From CAYSPT01 sp964432985 (GTDB lineage: Bacteria; Muiribacteriota; CAYSPT01), in assembly GCA_964432985.1 (NCBI GenBank), contig CAYSPT010000004.1, positions 69,889 through 133,888 on the forward strand: a DNA stretch of 64,000 nucleotides, written 5' to 3'. A model generated the notes under the pieces. The model saw nothing but the letters and a program-made list of their open reading frames with translations. It was not told the origin of the DNA and made no database searches. Shown here piece after piece: positions 8,304 to 16,651 of this stretch; the first letter of the stretch is position 1; every line of letters begins with the position of its first letter. The position numbers and the translations under genes are program-made.

Positions 8304-8753
8304 TCAGGCCTTCTTGAGTTTTTCCATAAAAGCTTTTTTGGCTTCCTTTTTCTTGGCTTCGAAGGACTTTTCCTGGTCGCCAGCGCCGAAGTGGTCCTGA
8401 GGAGATTTTATTGTACCGTCTGTTAATTCGACGGTAACAAGGCGTGAAAGACCCATCATATCGATTTGATCGTACACGCTTTCGGAAACATCGATCAAAC
8501 GAACCGAGCCACCCTCCCGGGTCACTTTTTGAAAGCAGTCTTTCAACATGTGGATGCCGGCGGGTAGAAGCTTCTGCACATGCTCGAAGTCAACGACCAG
8601 CGTGATAGCCATCTTTCGGGTAGCCTCTTCAAGTTTGCCGGTAATGGCTTCGTCAAACTCGCTGCTTTCGCCCAGTGAACCCATGATCCTGACGCATACC
8701 CTGTTACCCCTGCACCAGATCTTCGCCGCTTCGCCAGTCTGTGGTCCGCTCAT
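8304..8753 (-). CDS. STAS-domain protein, anti-anti-sigma-factor-like
   Basis: About 149 residues. Residues ~12-108 form a STAS-like domain: a beta strand with RVCVRIMGSL, then ITLVVDFEHVQKLLPAGIHMLKDCF, then a strand with VRLIDV. The usual phosphorylatable DSSG/DxSG loop is not obvious: the position reads FEHVQKLLPAG. Switching by a kinase is therefore doubtful. The C-terminal ~35 residues are Lys/Glu-rich (FEAKKKEAKKAFMEKLKK) and probably helical. The ATG is preceded by GGAAGGAT. It stands alone between serpin and aminotransferase genes. Role in sigma-factor control is family inference. Confidence 0.7.
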   Translation of the reverse strand: MSGPQTGEAAKIWCRGNRVCVRIMGSLGESSEFDEAITGKLEEATRKMAITLVVDFEHVQKLLPAGIHMLKDCFQKVTREGGSVRLIDVSESVYDQIDMMGLSRLVTVELTDGTIKSPQDHFGAGDQEKSFEAKKKEAKKAFMEKLKKA

Positions 8754-8920
8754 TATCCGATCCTTCCACCTACATCTTACCGGTGGATGTTATTTCTGTC
8801 AACATTTAAGATATACTTACTAATAGCATCCGTTAACTTACTCTAATAGTTGGAAAATCCTCCCCTGGATATTGAAGATTCCGCCCTGGCCGCGGCAGAT
8901 AAGCCGCTGCTTTTTCCAGA
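8754..8920. other. Short intergenic gap, nothing recognised
   Basis: Contains the ribosome-binding site of the STAS gene and otherwise no coding sequence, hairpin or convincing promoter that I can see. Confidence 0.4.
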
Positions 8921-10036
8921 TTAAAACCGTTCTGTCAGGTACTCTGAAAACAGGTCCAGTACCTCCGGCAGGTTCTCCCGGCCGAAGCCCATTCGGACAT
9001 GACAGCCGCCGTAGTCGAACAGGCGTGAGGAAACCAGCATGATTCCCGTGTCTTTGAGCACATCTCCGCAGAACCGATCCGAATCATGGGTGAAGAGTAC
9101 CCGGGGAAAACAGACCGAGCCGCCCCTGGGCCGTATCCAGCTGAAAAGGCTGGAATAATCGCTGAAGAACGAATCGAGGACCGCCAGGTTTTTACGAATG
9201 CGTGTAAGGTGCCGGTCAATGATCCTCTGCCGGTTTTCCAGGGCCACCATAGCCAGTATCTCGCTGGGGGCACTGTGGCATATGGTAGTGTAGTCCTTCA
9301 GGGCGGACAGGCGGTCAATTACATCCCGGTCCCGCGAGACGATCCACCCGAGGCGCAGCCCCGGCAGACCGAAGGACTTGGACAGCCCGGACAGTGAGTG
9401 TGCCCGCTCGTACAGATCACAGGCTGCGGGAAGCGTCGTCCCCGATTCTATTTCCAGGAACCGGTACATTTCATCCGAAAAGAGATGCACTCCCCGCCGA
9501 CTGACGATGTCGACGATGGCTTCCAGGTCCTTTTTTCCCGGCACATATCCGGTGGGGTTGTGCGGGAAGTTAATGACCACCAGCCTGGTGGCTGGACGAA
9601 GCTCTTTTTCGAGCCATCCGGGATCGAACCGCCATCCCCGGTCCTCTGCCGGCTCCCAGCCGGTAATATCACAACCGATGGACCGGGCGATTTCGTACAA
9701 CGACTGGTACGCCGGGGAGAAGCATATCACGTGATCACCCGGTTTCAGAAGCGCGTGCATGAGCAGGAAAACTCCCTCTTCGGGAGCGGACACCAGCACA
9801 TCATCAGGCACCGCTTCCTGGTAGAGGCCGGCTATCAGCTCACGCAGAAACGGGTGTCCCGGCGTTTCGGTGTATCCAAGGGTGAGCCCGTCCCACAGAC
9901 GGCGGATTTCCGGACCGGCCATGCCGAGCAGTTCATCCAGTGACAGCGCTTCACAGTCGGAGGCAGACAACAGGTACCGGGCCGAGAACTCGTGACGGGC
10001 AAAATGCCGCTCCAGGGCAAACGGCGCTATGTTCAT
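8921..10036 (-). CDS. PLP-dependent aminotransferase, class I/II fold
   Basis: Fold-type I pyridoxal-phosphate enzyme of 371 residues. Visible signatures: VINFPHNPTGYVPG (substrate/cofactor loop), HLFSDEMYRFLE (Asp that contacts the pyridine N) and SLSGLSKSFGLPGLRLGWIVSR with the Schiff-base lysine near residue 225. The substrate cannot be told from sequence; the pattern resembles aspartate/aromatic or LL-diaminopimelate-type aminotransferases. Directly upstream in the same orientation lies dapB, and aroQ and aroB follow further up, so an amino acid biosynthetic role is plausible. ATG 10036 has AAAGGA about 10 nt upstream. Confidence 0.85.
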   Translation of the reverse strand: MNIAPFALERHFARHEFSARYLLSASDCEALSLDELLGMAGPEIRRLWDGLTLGYTETPGHPFLRELIAGLYQEAVPDDVLVSAPEEGVFLLMHALLKPGDHVICFSPAYQSLYEIARSIGCDITGWEPAEDRGWRFDPGWLEKELRPATRLVVINFPHNPTGYVPGKKDLEAIVDIVSRRGVHLFSDEMYRFLEIESGTTLPAACDLYERAHSLSGLSKSFGLPGLRLGWIVSRDRDVIDRLSALKDYTTICHSAPSEILAMVALENRQRIIDRHLTRIRKNLAVLDSFFSDYSSLFSWIRPRGGSVCFPRVLFTHDSDRFCGDVLKDTGIMLVSSRLFDYGGCHVRMGFGRENLPEVLDLFSEYLTERF

Positions 10037-10127
10037 CCCACATTATTCCTTTACAGAAGACTGATAGTGACACCGTAGATGTGTTCGTTTTCGTGCCCGC
10101 AGCGAGCAGGCTTGTGAAATAAGCCGG

Positions 10128-10922
10128 CTAAAACAACAGGTGTTCCATTCCCACTATCACGCCGGGCACGGTAGCGACGCGTCGGACCGCCAGGAGAACA
10201 CCGGGGACATAACACTCCCGCCCGATGGTGTCGTGCCGGACGGTCAGCGTTTCTCCCGGCCCGCCGAACACCACTTCCTGGTGGGCGCAGAGACCCGGCA
10301 GACGTACCGCGTGCACCTTGACTCCGTCCACACCGTGTCCCCGTCCATTGCCGTCAAGCGCTTCCCGGCCGGCTTTCATATTGATCGCTTTTGCCAGCAG
10401 TGAAGCGGTACGCAGCGCGGTCCCCGACGGGGAATCTTTTTTACCGTCGTGATGCCGCTCAATGATCTCCACCGTGCCAAAGTGCCGGGCGGCGATCTTC
10501 GAAAGCTCGATCATGAGCACGGCACCCAGGGAGAAATTGGGAGCGATTATCACGTTGCGGCCGCTCGTCGCCGCTTCCGAGCGAATGACACCGATGGCTT
10601 CTTCGGTCAGTCCGGTGGTACCGACCACCACGTGGCAGCCGTTTTTAAGCGAGACGGATATGTTGTGAGCCGTCACGTCCGGCAGGGTGAAATCGATTAC
10701 AACGTCGGGTTTCAGCTGGATTACAGCCGTTTCCAGGGAACCACCGGTAATCACACCGCAAGCTCCGACGCCGGCCGCGATCCCGGCATCACGGCCCACC
10801 GCCCCCGGGTCGACAGCTCCAACCAGTCTGGTGCCCCTGTCTTGAAGCACACCGGCCACCACGGCCCGGCCCGTCCGTCCGGCAGAACCGGCTACCAGTA
10901 CGTCAACAGCCTTATCTTCCAT
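10128..10922 (-). CDS. dapB: 4-hydroxy-tetrahydrodipicolinate reductase
   Basis: Reduces 4-hydroxy-tetrahydrodipicolinate with NAD(P)H in the lysine/diaminopimelate pathway. In 264 residues, the nucleotide-binding loop is VAGSAGRTGRAV (GRMG is more usual), DFTLPD and GTTG loops follow, and the catalytic signature ERHHDGKKDSPSGTA carries the His-His and Lys of the active site. The C-terminal GPGETLTVRHD is also typical. Length is normal. It lies between aroQ and the aminotransferase, all leftward. Confidence 0.95.
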   Translation of the reverse strand: MEDKAVDVLVAGSAGRTGRAVVAGVLQDRGTRLVGAVDPGAVGRDAGIAAGVGACGVITGGSLETAVIQLKPDVVIDFTLPDVTAHNISVSLKNGCHVVVGTTGLTEEAIGVIRSEAATSGRNVIIAPNFSLGAVLMIELSKIAARHFGTVEIIERHHDGKKDSPSGTALRTASLLAKAINMKAGREALDGNGRGHGVDGVKVHAVRLPGLCAHQEVVFGGPGETLTVRHDTIGRECYVPGVLLAVRRVATVPGVIVGMEHLLF

Positions 10923-11067
10923 AACCGACTCATCCTATCTTTTTGTTTCGTTTATGTAATCCCGAAGACTTTACAAACTCTTCTACTGCGGCTCGTAAAT
11001 GACCGGACATCCAAATGCAGTATACCAACGCCTGGTTTTCGGAGTACCGAACCGCCCGGTAAACCGG
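10923..11067 (-). other. dapB upstream region
   Basis: 145-bp gap. On the minus strand a TATACT box (near 11020) could serve as a -10 for dapB, but no good -35 is visible at the right distance. No other feature is seen. Confidence 0.3.
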
Positions 11068-11514
11068 TTATTTCAGACGAAGCCGGGCAACCAGGGCCCT
11101 GAGTGCAGCGATGTAACTGTGTCTGCCAAATCCTGAAACCACTCCGAGGCAGACCGGAGACACCAGTGATTTCTTCCGGAACTCCTCCCGGGCGTAGATG
11201 TTGGAGAGGTGAACTTCAACAGCCGGGATATCAATGGCCGACAGGGCGTCTCGGAGACTGACGCTGGTATGTGTCAGTCCGCCAGGATTGAGCAGCACGC
11301 CGTGGGCGCCTTTCATTTCCTGGTGGAGAAAGTCGATGATCTCTCCTTCGTGGTTGGATTGGAAAAACCGAAGCTCAACGCCCAATTCCCGGGCGGTTTC
11401 TTCTACCGACCGGTTTATGTCATCGAGGGTGTCAGTTCCGTAGACATCCTGTTCCCGCTGGCCCAGCAGGTTCAGGTTCGGCCCGTTGATAACCAGTATT
11501 ATCTGTGTTGCCAC
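11068..11514 (-). CDS. aroQ: Type II 3-dehydroquinate dehydratase
   Basis: Converts 3-dehydroquinate to 3-dehydroshikimate, the third step of the shikimate pathway. The ~148-residue type II (trans-dehydratase) enzyme shows LVINGPNLNLLGQRE with the catalytic lid arginine region, QSNHEGEIIDFLH, LNPGGLTHTSVSLRDAL and EVHLSNIYAREEFR. The start is GTG 11514, because AAGGAGG lies 8 nt before it; the upstream in-frame GTG at 11535 would place that Shine-Dalgarno inside the gene. aroB lies two genes upstream in the same orientation. Confidence 0.95.
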   Translation of the reverse strand: MATQIILVINGPNLNLLGQREQDVYGTDTLDDINRSVEETARELGVELRFFQSNHEGEIIDFLHQEMKGAHGVLLNPGGLTHTSVSLRDALSAIDIPAVEVHLSNIYAREEFRKKSLVSPVCLGVVSGFGRHSYIAALRALVARLRLK

Positions 11515-11573
11515 GAATTCAACCTCCTTCTTCACCGCAGTGCATTATACCATTGCTTTACTCTTGAAAACTG

Positions 11574-14500
11574 CTAAAATCCTCTTCCGTCCTGAACTGA
11601 TCCGGCCTTCTGCATAAGGGAGCGGGCCTGGTCTTGAAGCCCGGCTGATCTATAAACCTCGGCGGCGGCTTTGAGATTGTAATAGAGCTGTTCTTTTGCC
11701 TGATCTGAGCCGGCGGCGGCCCTTTTTTCCAATTCAACGATAAGTTGTCCGTAGGTTTCGATTGTTCCATCCACATTCCCCATGTTCTTCTGAAGATAGG
11801 CTATCTGGCTTAGAACATCAACTGAATCGGCACCAATAGCGAGTGCTTCACGATATTGTGCCAGGGCCTGTTCGAACCAGGGCATTTTTTTGGGATGAAG
11901 GCTGACCAGGCCGTGCTCGAACAGGATATCTCCCAAAAGGACGTTGGTTTTAATATGCCCGGGATCGCTTTTGATAATGGTCTCCGCACGACTGCGGGCA
12001 CTGGTCAGTTTTCCTTCCAGCAGGTCCAACCAGGCGAGTTTATAATTAACTTCCCGGCTTTTGGGGTCCCGCTGGAGAGCCTGCTGCAGGGCGGAGCGAA
12101 TAAATGCTTCCGGGAAAGAATACCGGTAGAGGAATGCGGCCAGATGCAGGAACGTGTCCACATCCACCTTATCTCCAAAAGCTGACACATAGCGGGAAGC
12201 AAGCCTGCTTCCATCCAGATGCTTAGGACTTAAGGTGACGGTGCTGCCTCTGAACAGATGAAGTGGAGCCAGGTACGAAATCAACTGGAAATCATCGGAG
12301 TTTACGGGACCGGGGGCTACGTAACGTCCCAGATGTTCTTCATCAAAACACAAATTGTAGGCCAGTATGACTGGAGAAGTTATTCCCATGGAAGCGAGGT
12401 CCGAAGAAGCTTTCGGATTAAGGTTATTGAAGAATCTGTCCCCCAGACGCAGGTGGTCAAATGGCTGATCCGAGCCCACCAGGTACGAGTCTCCTGATCC
12501 GTTGTACCAGAGCTCCGTATGGGGAAACACACTTTGAAACGTCCGCAGGGCTATCTGGAAGACCTCTGACGAGGACTCATACCTCTGAATCCACTGGAGA
12601 AACACTCCCCCCGGCTGGAGGATGCGCTTGACATTGCTAAAGTGCTCTACGGTATACAGGCTGCCGATTCCGGCAATCCACGGATTCGACGGCTCGGAGA
12701 TTATCAGGTCGTATGTACGGTCTGTTGTCAGAACATAACTCCTGGCGTCGTCGATGATGACCCGTACCCGCGGGTCCTGCCAGAATCGAAAATTGGAGTC
12801 GGCAAAGAAACGGCTGGCCCGCTCCACCTCGGGTGAAAGCTCCACACAATCGATGGTTTCGAAAGGATACAATGAGAGGGACCCAACAGTCATACCGCTT
12901 CCAAGACCGATAACCAGGCTGCTTTTGGGTGTATCACGGGTAAGCAATACGGTCAGGTGAGCCATAAATTTCTGGGTAAAAACATCGAAATTACCGGTGG
13001 AAGCATCGTTCTTCCCATTAATCAGCAGGCTTATCACTCCGTTCGGAAGCCGGAGTACCCCGGCGGTAACGGAGAGTCCCTCTTCGTAGAATAGAAAGTC
13101 GGAGTTTCCCAGTGCCTGACGAAAATCGGAGAAGTTCTTTACTTCAGAAAAACGTTTGGGCCGGTAAAAAACACCGGAGTTGAGCACGGAGGGATCCCAC
13201 GGGGGACAGAAAACGAGGTAGATTCCGGCCACTATGACGCAGACGGCCGGGATGGCCAGGCGAAACCGGGACGACCTGGTTGCAGACATCAGGCAGGCCA
13301 TCGAGATCACCGCCAGGATTCCAACTCCAAGCTCCAGGGTGTGACGGAGTCCCAACCAGGACAGCAGGACAAGACCGGTCAACGACGACCCGACGATACA
13401 TCCCAGAGTGTTCACGGCGTAAACAGAAGCCACATCACGCCCTACCAGGCCCCGAGAAAGTACAATTCTGCGAACCACCACCGGCATGGCCGCCCCCAGT
13501 CCTACCGTCGGCAGCAGCATGACCAGCGCGCACAGTACCATCTCCATACCCAGGTAGGCGGTAAAACTGGTGCCGGCCAACGGCCTGATTTTCAAAAACA
13601 AGTAGGGCAGCACCCCGAAGACAGGCAGTGCCAGCAGAGCGGAAATCCAGGTGCTTCCGAGGATGACACCCAAAACTCCGTCCAGTTGCCGGGTGGTGCG
13701 GAACCTGTCAGCGAAGCGGGAAGCAATCAGGCTGCCCAGAGACAGGCCCAGGATGTAGGTTCCCAGGATGAGAGTGATGGAGTAGGTAGAACTACCCAAA
13801 AGAAGCGTCAGCAGCCTCGACCAGGCAATCTGCAGCATCATGGCTGATGCCCCGGTGGCAAAATAGGCCAGCAGCAACCATCGTACTCTTTGCTCAGTCG
13901 GGACAGGTGAGCCCGTGCCGTCTGGCGCTGAACCTGATTCAGGTGGCAACTCTTGACTATGCCCTGCCCGACAGCGGGAAGCGAGCAGTAGGGCCCCACC
14001 AGCGGCCACAGCACTCAAAGCTATCGCCACATACAGAGTGGACGACCAGCCCAGGACCCGCAAAAGCCAGAAACCGCACATGAGAGCACCGGCAGCCGCT
14101 CCCAAGCTATTAACGAAATAGAGACGACCCACCGACCGGCCTGTCCTGCCTGATCGTGAAACGGCATAATGAGCGATGAATGGGAATGTCGCCCCCAGGA
14201 ACGTAGTAGGAACGATGAGCAGTACGCCAACGCCCATGAACTTGAACACCAGCATATGAAACCATGAGGGGCTGTGTGCCGCCAGGAACGGATACCAGCC
14301 CTCAAACATTTTTGCCAGTGACGGAAAGATAAGAGCGTAGAGACAGACCCCGAATTCCAGGTAAGCGTAGGCTTTCAGGAATAACACGCGCCGGTCAAGC
14401 CGAGACGTCCCTCGGTGAAGCCGAGGCGTCCCTCGGTGAAGCCGAGGCGTCCCTCGGTGAAGCCGAGGCGTTATCCGGCCGGCCAGCCAGCTGCCAAGAG

Positions 14501-14654
14501 CCAGGCCGCCCATAAAGGCTGCTACTACGGCGCTGAAGGCCACTACCGAGTGCCCGATGACGAGGGTAAACCGCTCCGTCCAGAGCACTTCGTACATAAG
14601 GCCTGCGGCGCCGCTTAAAAAGAAAAGAACGAGAAGCGTCAGTTCATGTACCAT
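11574..14654 (-). CDS. Membrane-integrated spermidine-synthase-like protein with C-terminal TPRs
   Basis: About 1026 residues in three parts. Residues ~1-510 are a polytopic membrane domain starting LTLLVLFFLSGAAGLMYEVLWTER, the usual opening of 'fused' spermidine synthases. Residues ~540-760 are a SAM-dependent aminopropyl/methyl-transferase fold with SLVIGLGSGMT, DCVELSPEV and IISEPSNPWIAG. Residues ~850-1026 are TPR-like helices (NYKLAWLDLLEGKL, ALAQYREALAIGADSVD). Actual polyamine synthesis is not established for this family. ATG 14654 is chosen because it gives the conserved N-terminus; the 96-nt upstream extension to TTG 14750 overlaps aroB. A 21-bp repeat lies in the loop after the first two membrane helices. 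Confidence 0.85.
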   Translation of the reverse strand: MVHELTLLVLFFLSGAAGLMYEVLWTERFTLVIGHSVVAFSAVVAAFMGGLALGSWLAGRITPRLHRGTPRLHRGTPRLHRGTSRLDRRVLFLKAYAYLEFGVCLYALIFPSLAKMFEGWYPFLAAHSPSWFHMLVFKFMGVGVLLIVPTTFLGATFPFIAHYAVSRSGRTGRSVGRLYFVNSLGAAAGALMCGFWLLRVLGWSSTLYVAIALSAVAAGGALLLASRCRAGHSQELPPESGSAPDGTGSPVPTEQRVRWLLLAYFATGASAMMLQIAWSRLLTLLLGSSTYSITLILGTYILGLSLGSLIASRFADRFRTTRQLDGVLGVILGSTWISALLALPVFGVLPYLFLKIRPLAGTSFTAYLGMEMVLCALVMLLPTVGLGAAMPVVVRRIVLSRGLVGRDVASVYAVNTLGCIVGSSLTGLVLLSWLGLRHTLELGVGILAVISMACLMSATRSSRFRLAIPAVCVIVAGIYLVFCPPWDPSVLNSGVFYRPKRFSEVKNFSDFRQALGNSDFLFYEEGLSVTAGVLRLPNGVISLLINGKNDASTGNFDVFTQKFMAHLTVLLTRDTPKSSLVIGLGSGMTVGSLSLYPFETIDCVELSPEVERASRFFADSNFRFWQDPRVRVIIDDARSYVLTTDRTYDLIISEPSNPWIAGIGSLYTVEHFSNVKRILQPGGVFLQWIQRYESSSEVFQIALRTFQSVFPHTELWYNGSGDSYLVGSDQPFDHLRLGDRFFNNLNPKASSDLASMGITSPVILAYNLCFDEEHLGRYVAPGPVNSDDFQLISYLAPLHLFRGSTVTLSPKHLDGSRLASRYVSAFGDKVDVDTFLHLAAFLYRYSFPEAFIRSALQQALQRDPKSREVNYKLAWLDLLEGKLTSARSRAETIIKSDPGHIKTNVLLGDILFEHGLVSLHPKKMPWFEQALAQYREALAIGADSVDVLSQIAYLQKNMGNVDGTIETYGQLIVELEKRAAAGSDQAKEQLYYNLKAAAEVYRSAGLQDQARSLMQKAGSVQDGRGF
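14400..14471 (-). repeat. 21-bp in-frame tandem repeat, three and a half copies
   Basis: Units at 14400-14420, 14421-14441 and 14442-14462, with a partial fourth to 14471, encode the heptad TPRLHRG in a cytoplasmic or periplasmic loop of the spermidine-synthase-like protein. Each unit junction contains CCTCGG-tgaag-CCGAGG, a strong 6-bp hairpin. The first copy differs by one base. Confidence 0.9.
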
Positions 14655-14724
14655 GATTATTTTAGTGGCTCCGGTATTCTCATGTAATGTAATCCGGATA
14701 TTCCACAAGCTTGCCAGCTGCGGG

Positions 14725-15834
14725 TTAATCCTGTTCGATAAACCGGTCAAACACCCGGTTCACCGTATCCGCGGGCACATCATCCTTGACGATCACCCGG
14801 CCAATACCGGCGGGCAGCACCAGATTGAGCCGGCCGCGGCGGTGCTTTTTGTCGGCTCCCATGGCCGACAGGACCTCGTCGGGCGACACCTTCAGGCCCG
14901 GTCTTTGCGAAAGGTTGATAGGAAGACGAAGCTTCTCAAGAAGCCGGCGCTGCCGTCGTACCGCATCAGCCGTCATGAGTCCGAGTTCCTGTGCCAGCTC
15001 GGCGGCGGCGCACATCCCCAGGCTCACCGCTTCGCCGTGCAGCAGACTGCGGTATCCGGAGGCTTTTTCCAGGGCGTGCCCCAGAGTGTGCCCGTAATTA
15101 AGCACCATCCTCCGGCCCTGCTCCTGTTCGTCCTCCGCCACCACCGCTGCCTTTAACTCCACGCTGCGCTGCACCATTTCGGCGAGCACATCCGGGTCAC
15201 CGGCCAGCACCCGGGCAGCATTTTTCTCCATAAATGCGACCATGCCCTCATCCAGCGTTACCGCCATCTTTACCACCTCGGCCAGACCGGCCCGGAATGA
15301 CCGGGGAGGCAGGGTCATGAGCGTGCTCACATCGCACACCACCATCCAGGGCTGGTAAAAAGCGCCCACCAGGTTTTTACCCTGGGGAAGATTGACACCT
15401 ACCTTACCGCCTACCGAAGCGTCAACCTGGGCCAGCAGCGTGGTGGGAACCTGTACCCACCGCATGCCGCGCATGAAGGTGGCGGCGGCGAATCCGGACA
15501 GGTCGCCCAGCATACCGCCGCTGAGGTTGATCACCAGACCGTCACGGTGAAATCCCCCTTCGAGAAGCGTCCGGTAGACCTTCCGCACCGAAGCCAGCGT
15601 CTTGGTGCGCTCGCCCCGGCCCAGCACCAGGGTGCCGGCCACGTCTACCGGTGAGTTGTTCAAGGCTGTTAAGAGGCGCTGCAGGTGCAGTTCGGCGACT
15701 TTCTCATCGGTCACCACCAGGCACCGGCCCGTAATCCCGTTTTCGGTAAGCAGCGCGTCCAGAGACCTGATGATCCCGGGGCCGACATACACCCGGTAGG
15801 CCCGGCTCGACGCTTCTACCCGTACCGTTCGCAT
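14725..15834 (-). CDS. aroB: 3-dehydroquinate synthase
   Basis: NAD- and metal-dependent cyclisation of DAHP to 3-dehydroquinate, step two of the shikimate pathway. The 369-residue protein has GRGERTKTL, the cofactor region LSGGMLGDLSGFAAATFMRGMRW, PTTLLAQVDASVGGKVGVNLPQGKNLVGAF, and the metal ligands E in RAGLAEVVK, H in NYGHTLGHALE and H in LHGEAVSLGM. Complete and of normal length. GAGGAGAG lies 8 nt before the ATG. It follows tatD by 4 nt, so it belongs to the metG-tatD-aroB transcription unit. Confidence 0.96.
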   Translation of the reverse strand: MRTVRVEASSRAYRVYVGPGIIRSLDALLTENGITGRCLVVTDEKVAELHLQRLLTALNNSPVDVAGTLVLGRGERTKTLASVRKVYRTLLEGGFHRDGLVINLSGGMLGDLSGFAAATFMRGMRWVQVPTTLLAQVDASVGGKVGVNLPQGKNLVGAFYQPWMVVCDVSTLMTLPPRSFRAGLAEVVKMAVTLDEGMVAFMEKNAARVLAGDPDVLAEMVQRSVELKAAVVAEDEQEQGRRMVLNYGHTLGHALEKASGYRSLLHGEAVSLGMCAAAELAQELGLMTADAVRRQRRLLEKLRLPINLSQRPGLKVSPDEVLSAMGADKKHRRGRLNLVLPAGIGRVIVKDDVPADTVNRVFDRFIEQD

Positions 15835-15838
15835 GTGC

Positions 15839-16651
15839 TCAGCTCTCCTCTTCAGTCAGGGCCAACGGGAACTCCAGACCGAAAAACACGCAGGCGTTGG
15901 CCAGGAAAACCGGGGCCACGTCGTACGCCGGTTTACCTCTCACCTCCGCCAGTTTCTTCACCACGTGCTCCACCAGGGCCGGCTCGTTTGTGCGCCGCCC
16001 CCTGAACGGTGCAGGTGTCAGGTACGGCGCATCTGTCTCCGGCAGCAGGCGGTTCAGGGGAACGTAGGCCGCCACTTCCCGGGCTACGGGCGCGTTTTTA
16101 AATGTGACCGGCCCTCCCAGGGATATGAACGCCCCCATATCGAGATAGATTCTGGCTTCTTTCACTCCGCCGGAAAAGCAGTGGATAAGGACACCCTTGT
16201 CCGGGAAAATTTCCTTGAGGCAGCCTTCCAGGTCATCGAAGGCGTCACGGCAGTGGATCACTGCCGGCAGCCCCTTCTCCCGTGCCAGTTGAAGCTGCTG
16301 AAGAAACACCTGCTGCTGCACTTCGTGTGACGGGCCGTCCCAGTAGTAGTCAAGCCCGATTTCTCCCACAGCCACCACCTGCGTATCGTCAAGCAGGGCC
16401 GTTATTTCGTCCGCCGATTCCTTCCAGGTGCCGGCGTCGTGAGGGTGAACCCCGCAATTGGCCAGAACGATGTCGTGACGGTGGGCCAGGTCGACGGCTG
16501 CCCGGCTGGACTCCAGGTTCGACCCGGGGCTGACGATGAGCTTGAGACCGGCTGTACGGGCGTTATCCACAATCTCGTCACGCTGCCCAGCAAATTTTTC
16601 GTCATCCAGGTGGGCGTGCACGTCACACAGCGGCAGCAAATCGTTCTTCAT
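15839..16651 (-). CDS. tatD: TatD family metal-dependent hydrolase/DNase
   Basis: TIM-barrel amidohydrolase-type nuclease; family members act as 3'-5' exonucleases or D-aminoacyl-tRNA deacylases. In 270 residues the metal ligands are visible: DVHAHLDDEKF (HxH), VAVGEIGLDYYWD (Glu), LPAVIHCRD and GVLIHCFSGG (His), LPETDAPYLTP (Asp). It overlaps the 3' end of metG by 4 nt (ATGA), the frequent metG-tatD coupling in bacteria. Confidence 0.93.
   Translation of the reverse strand: MKNDLLPLCDVHAHLDDEKFAGQRDEIVDNARTAGLKLIVSPGSNLESSRAAVDLAHRHDIVLANCGVHPHDAGTWKESADEITALLDDTQVVAVGEIGLDYYWDGPSHEVQQQVFLQQLQLAREKGLPAVIHCRDAFDDLEGCLKEIFPDKGVLIHCFSGGVKEARIYLDMGAFISLGGPVTFKNAPVAREVAAYVPLNRLLPETDAPYLTPAPFRGRRTNEPALVEHVVKKLAEVRGKPAYDVAPVFLANACVFFGLEFPLALTEEES

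Noticed and set aside
11515..11535. Longer aroQ start at GTG 11535
   Set aside because: It would place the AAGGAGG ribosome-binding site inside the gene; GTG 11514 is correctly spaced and fits the family N-terminus.
14655..14750. Longer start (TTG 14750) for the spermidine-synthase-like gene
   Set aside because: It overlaps aroB and adds 32 residues unlike the conserved N-terminus, although the Shine-Dalgarno for ATG 14654 is weak.
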